64,000 nt of DNA from Rhodovulum sulfidophilum DSM 1374 (GTDB lineage Bacteria > Pseudomonadota > Alphaproteobacteria > Rhodobacterales > Rhodobacteraceae). Every line of letters begins with the position of its first letter. Position 1 is the first letter of the stretch. Below the pieces are notes generated by a model that did no database searches, was not told where the DNA came from, and worked only from the letters and a program-made list of their open reading frames with translations. Below, piece after piece: positions 58,871-64,000 of the stretch. The translations under genes were made by a program, and so were the position numbers. Where the stretch lies: contig NZ_CP015418.1 in the NCBI RefSeq assembly GCF_001633165.1, positions 2,976,001-3,040,000 on the forward strand, read 5' to 3'.

Positions 58871-60034
58871 TTAGACCATCGCCTTCATCAATTCACGCCC
58901 CACCAGCATCCGCCGGATCTCGGACGTGCCCGCGCCGATCTCCATCAGCTTGGCATCGCGAAACAGGCGCGCGACCGCGCTATCTGCCAAAAATCCAGCG
59001 CCGCCCATGGCTTGCACCGCCTGGTGCGCCTGTTTCATCGCCTCTTCCGAGGCATAGAGCACGCAGGCCGCCGCATCCTGCCGCGTCACCCGGCCGCGAT
59101 CACAAGACCGTGCGACGGCATAGACATACGCCCGGGCCGAATTCATCGCCGTGTACATGTCGGCAATCTTGCCCTGCATCAGCTGGAAGCTTCCGACCGG
59201 CTGGCCGAACTGGCGCCGGTCGCGCATATAGGGCATGACCTCGTCGAGACAGGCGGCCATGATGCCGGTGCCGATGCCCGCCAGCACCACGCGCTCGTAA
59301 TCGAGCCCCGACATCAGCACCCGCACGCCCTTGCCCTCTTCGCCCAGCACATTCTCGAAGGGGACCTCGACATCCTCGAAGATCAGCTCGGCCGTGTTCG
59401 ACCCGCGCATGCCGAGCTTGTCGAAATGGCGCGATGTCGAGAACCCGGCCATGGTCTTCTCGACGATGAAGGCGGTGATGCCCTTGGGGCCCGCCTCGGG
59501 ATCGGTCTTGGCATAGACGACCAGCGTGTCGGCATCCGGGCCGTTGGTGATCCAGTATTTGGTGCCGTTCAGGCGGTAATGATCGTTCCGCCTTTCGGCG
59601 CGGAGCTGCATCGAGACCACGTCCGAGCCCGCCCCCGCCTCGGACATCGCCAGCGCGCCGACCTGCGCGCCCGAGATCAGACCCGGCAGGTACTTGCGTT
59701 TCTGCTCCTCGCTGCCGTTCAGCTTGATCTGGTTCACGCAGAGGTTCGAATGCGCGCCATAGCTCAGCGAGACGCTGGCCGAGGCGCGGGCGATCTCCTC
59801 GATCGCGATGGCATGAGCCAGATAGCTCATGCCGGCACCGCCATACTCTTCGGGCACGGTGATCCCCAGCAGGCCCAGATCGCCCATTTCGCGCCAGAGC
59901 TCGGCCGGAAAGACATTGTCGCGGTCGATCGCGGCAGCCATCGGCCGAACCCGCTCCTGCGCCCAGCGATGCACCATGTCGCGCAGCGCGCGGGTGTCGT
60001 CGTCGAGATCGAATTCCATCGTCGCGGTGAACAT
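58871..60034 (-). CDS. ivd: Isovaleryl-CoA dehydrogenase
   Basis: The 387-residue acyl-CoA dehydrogenase has the signatures [14 protein letters not shown] and [12 protein letters not shown]. The catalytic Glu lies in the unusual IVD position, in [11 protein letters not shown], which separates IVD from other acyl-CoA dehydrogenases. It oxidises isovaleryl-CoA to 3-methylcrotonyl-CoA, the substrate of MccAB. ATG 60034 follows GGAGGAGGAG; an upstream extension to 60118 is rejected for this reason. A TetR-like inverted repeat lies 28 bases upstream. Confidence 0.95.
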   Translation of the reverse strand: MFTATMEFDLDDDTRALRDMVHRWAQERVRPMAAAIDRDNVFPAELWREMGDLGLLGITVPEEYGGAGMSYLAHAIAIEEIARASASVSLSYGAHSNLCVNQIKLNGSEEQKRKYLPGLISGAQVGALAMSEAGAGSDVVSMQLRAERRNDHYRLNGTKYWITNGPDADTLVVYAKTDPEAGPKGITAFIVEKTMAGFSTSRHFDKLGMRGSNTAELIFEDVEVPFENVLGEEGKGVRVLMSGLDYERVVLAGIGTGIMAACLDEVMPYMRDRRQFGQPVGSFQLMQGKIADMYTAMNSARAYVYAVARSCDRGRVTRQDAAACVLYASEEAMKQAHQAVQAMGGAGFLADSAVARLFRDAKLMEIGAGTSEIRRMLVGRELMKAMV

Positions 60035-60061
60035 CGCCCGGGCTCCTCCTCCCCAGCTTAT

Positions 60062-60075
60062 TGAACGCTTGTTCA
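60062..60075. promoter_or_regulatory. Inverted repeat TGAAC-GCTT-GTTCA upstream of ivd
   Basis: TGAAC and GTTCA are perfect inverted arms around GCTT, with further partial symmetry outside (ATTGAAC / GTTCATT). The site lies 28 bases before the ivd start and overlaps a TTTAAT-like -10 string on the minus strand. The form is that of TetR-family acyl-CoA or branched-chain catabolism repressors; no such regulator is in the window. Confidence 0.5.
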
Positions 60076-60170
60076 TTAAATAGCATCCCCCGAGGTGCGG
60101 CGTCAATCGCTGTGGCAATGCGCGGCGGGATGCCTACCTTTGGCACGACATCAGAGATGAGGATCCATCA

Positions 60171-60632
60171 ATGCCCCGCCCTGCCCTGCTTGCCGCGCTT
60201 CTCGCCGTTCTGCCGCTTACCGCCCCGGCCGAAGAGGTCGGACGGGTCGGGGTCGACTGGACCGGCAATGACATCGTGATCGAGGCGATCCAGGACCCCG
60301 ACGTCGCCGGTGTGACCTGTCATGTCGCCTATTTCTCGCGCTCGATGCTGGACCGGCTGAGCCAGGGCAACTGGTTCGAGGACCCGTCGAATGCCTCGAT
60401 CGCCTGCCGCCAGACCGGCCCGATCGAGATCGGCGATATCGATCGCAGCCCGGATGGCGAGGAAGTGTTCCGACAATCCCGGTCGCTGGTGCTGAAATCC
60501 ATCCGGATCAAGCGGATCTTCGACGCGGAAAACCAGACGCTGATCTATCTGGCCCATGCCCGCGAACTGAGCGAGGGCTCGGCCAAGATGTCGATCTCGA
60601 CCGTGCCGCTGTTCAATTCCGCCCCGCGCTGA
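60171..60632 (+). CDS. creA: CreA-family periplasmic protein
   Basis: The 153-residue precursor has a signal peptide (1-20, ending PAE) and the CreA body. Blocks are EVGRVGVDWTGNDIVIEA, VTCHVAYFSR, EDPSNASIACRQTGPI and FDAENQTLIYLAHA. Two cysteines may pair. The family is widespread and its role is unknown despite its name from the E. coli creABCD locus. ATG 60171 follows a GAGGA ribosome site. Confidence 0.88.
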   Translation: MPRPALLAALLAVLPLTAPAEEVGRVGVDWTGNDIVIEAIQDPDVAGVTCHVAYFSRSMLDRLSQGNWFEDPSNASIACRQTGPIEIGDIDRSPDGEEVFRQSRSLVLKSIRIKRIFDAENQTLIYLAHARELSEGSAKMSISTVPLFNSAPR

Positions 60633-60707
60633 GGCCACGCGCCCTGTTCTGGCCAAGCGGGCACCCCGACCGGACCGCAAGCGGAACCAGGCTGGACGCC
60701 GCCGCCC

Positions 60708-62561
60708 CTACCGGTACAGCGAGGCCATCAGCCGCTCGGGCGCTGCGATCGGCCCTTCGCCGGTCAGCATCTGTGCGTAGGACGGGTTGGCGAGCAGGCT
60801 TGCCAGCGAGACCGGACGGCCGTCGACAAAGGCGGTCTGGCTGACCAGCCGGACGCCATGGCTGTAATCGGAATAATAGGCGCCATGGACAGTGCTGAGC
60901 GGCTGGATCGGATGGCCGTCGGGCTTGTGCCAGCCATAGATCGCGACCCGGCCGGGATGACTGCGCAACCGGTTGGTCAGGACCAGATCCTTCTTCTGTC
61001 CGGCGGTCAACTGGCCCTCGCGGCCACCAGTCTGACCTTCGACGGTCCGGTTGTGCTGCAGGAAATACCGGGTCGAGCTCATCTGCGCCCCGGGCTGCAT
61101 CGGTCGCGGCGCCAACCGCATCCGGGCCTGGCCATAGATCGCATCGACCATCCGCGTGGTCGGCAACAGGAAGCCGAACCGGTCGGCGATCCGCGCCGCC
61201 GCGGGCAGGCCCATCGGCACGCGCACGAAATCCGCATCGCTGCCCAGCGCCAGATAATCCGGTGTCACGCAGATGGTCACATCGGCCCGGCGCCCACCCG
61301 GCAGCCTGCCCGAGACCCGGACCGGGGTCAGTTCGCGCAGGAAATCGGGGATATTGCCGGCAAGTGCCTGCTGCACGATCAGCGCGTCGCGGTCGCCGCC
61401 ATGCAGACCGCTCATCCGCGCGCCGATCGCGTTTCCGGAAAGAGCGCCGCGGGGCCGGCCGGGAATGCCGCGGGCCAGACGCGTCGAGCAGCCATGGGCG
61501 CCGCGGGCGATATCAGTATGAGCGAAAGGCTCGGCCCTGGGGGCGACCGCCTGGCGGCCATCCGGGACCAGCGCGCCTCGGGCCAGACGGGCCAGGGCGG
61601 CTGGCCGGGTCTGCGGGCGCAGCGAGGCCCGGAGACCGGGTGCCGTCTCGGCGGCTTTGGCCGCGGGCGGCACGACCGGCACCGTGGCCATGGAATGCCC
61701 GGCACTTTCAGAAGGCACCAGGCTGGCGGCGGAAGCAGCCCCGGCCCGGGCGGTCGGCCGGGTCGACGGGCGAAGGGCGTCAGGAGCCGCGGGCTCCACC
61801 TCGGCCAGCGCAAGCGGTCGGGATACCGGCCGAAGCCCGGCCAGGTCCGGCGCGGAGGAGGCCATGGCAGCCGAGGCAGGGCGCGAGCGCGGCCGGTCGG
61901 AGGCGGCGGCAGGACCCGTTGCCGCGGCGCTGTTGCCGATAGCGGCCGGACGCGGACGCGGGCGTTTCGGATCGGCCGCTGCCAGCGGACGGCGCGGCGG
62001 CCGGAGCTGAGCGAGCGTGTCCGCGTCCGGAGCCGCGTCGGCATCGGGCCGCGCGGGCGGCGACAGATCGGGCGCCCCCGCGAAGACATGAATCCCGGTC
62101 GGCAGCAGGGTGCCCCCGGGCGATGCCGGATAGGCCGCAAGCAATGCCCGGCCGGCCTGTCTTCCCTGTAGCGCCCGGGCCTCGGCGACGGGCCCGAGAC
62201 CATCTGTCGAAAGCGGCCCGGCATCGGGGCGCGCGAAGGCGGCAGGACGCGCCACGGGCACAAGCGGCGCGGCACGGGCCGGGTCTTCCCCGGCCAGAAG
62301 CACGGCGCCATCCACCGGCACGGCATCGCGGCCGAGCGTCAGCGTCGCATCCGGCGACCGGCCCGAGGCGGACGGAACCGCACCAACGGCAAGGAGCGTG
62401 ACCAAGGCGGTCAGCGCCGCCCCGGCGACAAGCAGAACCGGAACCGCGTGACGCGGCGCCCGGCCCTGCGCCACGCGCCGGGTAAAGGACAGGGAGGCAT
62501 CCGACGCGCGACGATACGCCGACGGCCAAGCCTTGCCCTTCTGGGGGTGTTTGGAGGTCAT
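60708..62561 (-). CDS. Unrecognised envelope protein with Arg-Pro-rich linker
   Basis: The 617-residue protein has a basic N-terminus, a membrane segment at about 42-62, a long Pro/Ala/Arg-rich region (about 65-345) and a C-terminal domain (about 370-617). The linker contains repeated R-P-x-S/T-R-P units (for example LRPSTRPTA and LRPQTRPAA). The C-terminal domain has blocks ICVTPDYLALGSDADFVRVPMG, IYGWHKPDGHPIQPLSTVHG and YSDYSHGVRLV that look conserved, with His, Asp and Tyr residues that could form an active site. I do not recognise the family. A basic, proline-rich spacer could cross or bind peptidoglycan. Confidence 0.7.
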   Translation of the reverse strand: MTSKHPQKGKAWPSAYRRASDASLSFTRRVAQGRAPRHAVPVLLVAGAALTALVTLLAVGAVPSASGRSPDATLTLGRDAVPVDGAVLLAGEDPARAAPLVPVARPAAFARPDAGPLSTDGLGPVAEARALQGRQAGRALLAAYPASPGGTLLPTGIHVFAGAPDLSPPARPDADAAPDADTLAQLRPPRRPLAAADPKRPRPRPAAIGNSAAATGPAAASDRPRSRPASAAMASSAPDLAGLRPVSRPLALAEVEPAAPDALRPSTRPTARAGAASAASLVPSESAGHSMATVPVVPPAAKAAETAPGLRASLRPQTRPAALARLARGALVPDGRQAVAPRAEPFAHTDIARGAHGCSTRLARGIPGRPRGALSGNAIGARMSGLHGGDRDALIVQQALAGNIPDFLRELTPVRVSGRLPGGRRADVTICVTPDYLALGSDADFVRVPMGLPAAARIADRFGFLLPTTRMVDAIYGQARMRLAPRPMQPGAQMSSTRYFLQHNRTVEGQTGGREGQLTAGQKKDLVLTNRLRSHPGRVAIYGWHKPDGHPIQPLSTVHGAYYSDYSHGVRLVSQTAFVDGRPVSLASLLANPSYAQMLTGEGPIAAPERLMASLYR

Positions 62562-62902
62562 GTCGATTCCTTAGCCGCAGTCCGACTGACCGACAAGCTG
62601 ACCCATTGGCCTTGAAACAAGGTAAACGTCTCTGATGGCAAAAAATCGCCCGGAACAGAAGAGCGGGCCTTAAAAATCGGCGGAAAGGCGCCTGTTTTCA
62701 CCCGGATGGACGACCGATGACCTGTCGCGGCAGCGACGGTCACAGCCAGATCTGCCCTCCACCGGGATATACCTGATCCGCTTCGCGCCCCGGTCCTGCC
62801 GGGTTTTCGCCCCGGGACAGGTCGGCACCGAGCCCGGAAGCAAACCCGGCATTGCCCCCGCATCACCCCGGCCCCCACCTTCTGCGGCCCGGAAGTCGAA
62901 AT
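62562..62902. other. Spacer upstream of the Arg-Pro-rich protein gene
   Basis: The 341 bases between the anbu-like gene and the preceding start hold no gene I can support. The part nearest 62562-62700 is less GC-rich and should contain the promoter of the minus-strand gene at 62561. The stretch at 62700-62880 is GC-rich with short open frames only. Confidence 0.4.
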
Positions 62903-63634
62903 TCAGAATTCGAAATCCGGCAGGCTGTCGAGCGCGGATTTCAGCGCCTCGCCCCAGCCGGTCGAGATCCGCTCGAAATAGGCGTCCTGCGGATCGATCC
63001 GGATGCGGCGGCCAAGCTGCAGGCTGTCGGTCTCGTAGATCTGCAGATCGAAGGGCATGCCCACCGAGAGATTGGCCTTGAGCGTGGAATCGAAGCTGAC
63101 CAGCATCACCTTGACCGCTTTCTCGAAGCTCATCGCGGCGTCATAGGCGCGCACCAGGATCGGGCGGCCGTATTTGGTCTCGCCGATCTGGAAGAACGGC
63201 GTGTCGACGCCGGCCTCGATGAAATTGCCCTCGGGATAGATCAGGAACAGACGCGGCGCGCCGCCCTTGATCTGACCGCCAAGGATCAGCGTCGCGTTGA
63301 AAGAGGCATCGGCCCGCTGGCCGACATCGGCATGGGCGGCGATCACGTCCTTCAGCGTGGCCGCCACCAGCCGCGCCGCCTGGAACATCGAGGGCGCCTC
63401 GAACAGCGAGGGATCGCGCTCGCCATGGGCCTTGGTGCGCTCGTCGAGGATCGAGACCACCGACTGGGTGGTGGCGAGATTGCCCGCGGTCATCAGCACC
63501 AGCGCCCGCTCGCCGGGCTTTTCCCAGGTGAACATCTTGCCGAAGGTCGAGACATTGTCGACGCCGGCATTGGTGCGGGTATCCGACATCATCACCAGCC
63601 CGCGCTCGAGCATCAGGCCCACACAATAGGTCAT
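62903..63634 (-). CDS. anbu: Anbu-type proteasome-like protease
   Basis: The 243-residue protein begins MTYCVGLML, so removal of the initiator Met would expose the Thr nucleophile (Thr2). Asp in MSDTRTNAGVDN and the FGKMF segment match the Anbu branch of Ntn hydrolases (ancestral beta subunit). Length and lack of a propeptide also fit. Anbu often occurs beside a transglutaminase-like protein, an alpha-E protein and a circularly permuted ATP-grasp protein. The upstream gene here is indeed transglutaminase-like. Proteolytic activity of Anbu is poorly established. Confidence 0.9.
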   Translation of the reverse strand: MTYCVGLMLERGLVMMSDTRTNAGVDNVSTFGKMFTWEKPGERALVLMTAGNLATTQSVVSILDERTKAHGERDPSLFEAPSMFQAARLVAATLKDVIAAHADVGQRADASFNATLILGGQIKGGAPRLFLIYPEGNFIEAGVDTPFFQIGETKYGRPILVRAYDAAMSFEKAVKVMLVSFDSTLKANLSVGMPFDLQIYETDSLQLGRRIRIDPQDAYFERISTGWGEALKSALDSLPDFEF

Positions 63635-63667
63635 CGCCGTCCCAATCCCCGCATTCGCGCGCCAGCG

Positions 63668-64000
63668 CTATTGCTGGGCCACCTCGATCTCGACCGACAA
63701 CGCCTCGCCGGAGCCGCCCATGCGCGAGCCGGTCACCGGTGCGGCCTCGGCATAATCGAGGCCGGTCGCGACACGGACATAGCGCCCGTCCGGCGACATC
63801 TCGTTCGACACATCGAAGCCGACCCAGCCCAGACCCTCGACATGGGCCTCGGCCCAGGCGTGACTCGCCTCGTACTGGACGCCGTCGGTCATCAGATAGC
63901 CCGAGACATAGCGGGCTGGAAAGCCCATCTCGCGGGCACAGGCGACAAAGACATGGGCATGATCCTGACACACGCCCTTGCCCGCCGCCAGCGCCTCCTC
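63668..64000 (-). CDS. Transglutaminase-like cysteine protease, C-terminal part (cut by window edge)
   Basis: The frame is open to the right edge and encodes the last 110 residues of a transglutaminase-fold protein. All three catalytic residues are visible: Cys in GVCQDHAHV, His in SHAWAEAHV and Asp in VGFDVSNEM. The N-terminal part lies outside. It precedes anbu by 33 bases on the same strand, the usual arrangement of the alpha-E/ATP-grasp/transglutaminase/Anbu operon, which makes peptide ligation or cleavage a likely common theme. Confidence 0.88.
   Translation of the reverse strand, partial: EEALAAGKGVCQDHAHVFVACAREMGFPARYVSGYLMTDGVQYEASHAWAEAHVEGLGWVGFDVSNEMSPDGRYVRVATGLDYAEAAPVTGSRMGGSGEALSVEIEVAQQ

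Overview
The window looks like a chromosomal segment of a purple non-sulfur alphaproteobacterium of the Rhodobacteraceae (Rhodobacter/Rhodovulum type). GC and GC3 are very high. Most genes are packed in operons with ATGA start/stop overlaps. A bciA-type 8-vinyl reductase points to bacteriochlorophyll synthesis. There is also a ModD-like gene, a near-consensus FnrL box, and two copies of an intergenic element of the 'GTATTT..GCCAAGAAGAA' type that I remember from this family. No rRNA, tRNA, CRISPR array or intact insertion sequence was seen.

Region 1 (1-15663) is one co-directional operon cut by the left edge, and it is the most unusual part. It encodes two SrfA-like single-pass membrane proteins, one carrying a periplasmic trypsin-like protease and the other a YfaP-like beta domain. 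It also encodes SrfB (Hsp70/actin-type ATPase), SrfC (large GTPase), a Sel1-like membrane protein, a secreted SH3-like/vWA protein, and a LolCD-like ABC transporter with a secreted FGE-sulfatase-fold protein. The last three genes match the TagT-TagS-TagR set of the type VI secretion threonine-phosphorylation pathway. I read the locus as an envelope-sensing NTPase system that joins a SrfABC core to a TagRST-like sensor.

Region 2 (16.5-22.3 kb) is mostly housekeeping: TrkH potassium transporter, BciA, IlvD, a VOC protein and ModD. Region 3 (22.7-31.0 kb) is a two-component island with two membrane histidine kinases, one receiver-kinase hybrid and four stand-alone receivers, none with a DNA-binding output. 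Region 4 (31.3-35.4 kb) has KatG, an M48 metalloprotease and a LuxR solo. Region 5 (35.6-41.9 kb) has a PIN protein with an RlmI-like methyltransferase, the Entner-Doudoroff pair edd-eda behind a LacI-type palindrome, and adenine deaminase.

Region 6 (42.0-52.4 kb) begins with a divergent pair, an unrecognised polytopic protein and a cysteine-rich family-3-like binding protein. A complete Opp/Dpp-type ABC importer operon follows, ending in a class V aminotransferase and a HAD hydrolase. Region 7 (52.4-60.0 kb) holds a small protein with one 2H-type motif and then leucine catabolism (mvaB, mccA, mccB, ivd), interrupted by ompW and an LprI-like secreted protein. Region 8 (60.2-64.0 kb) has CreA, an Arg-Pro-rich envelope protein, and the Anbu proteasome-like protease behind a transglutaminase-like gene that is cut by the right edge.
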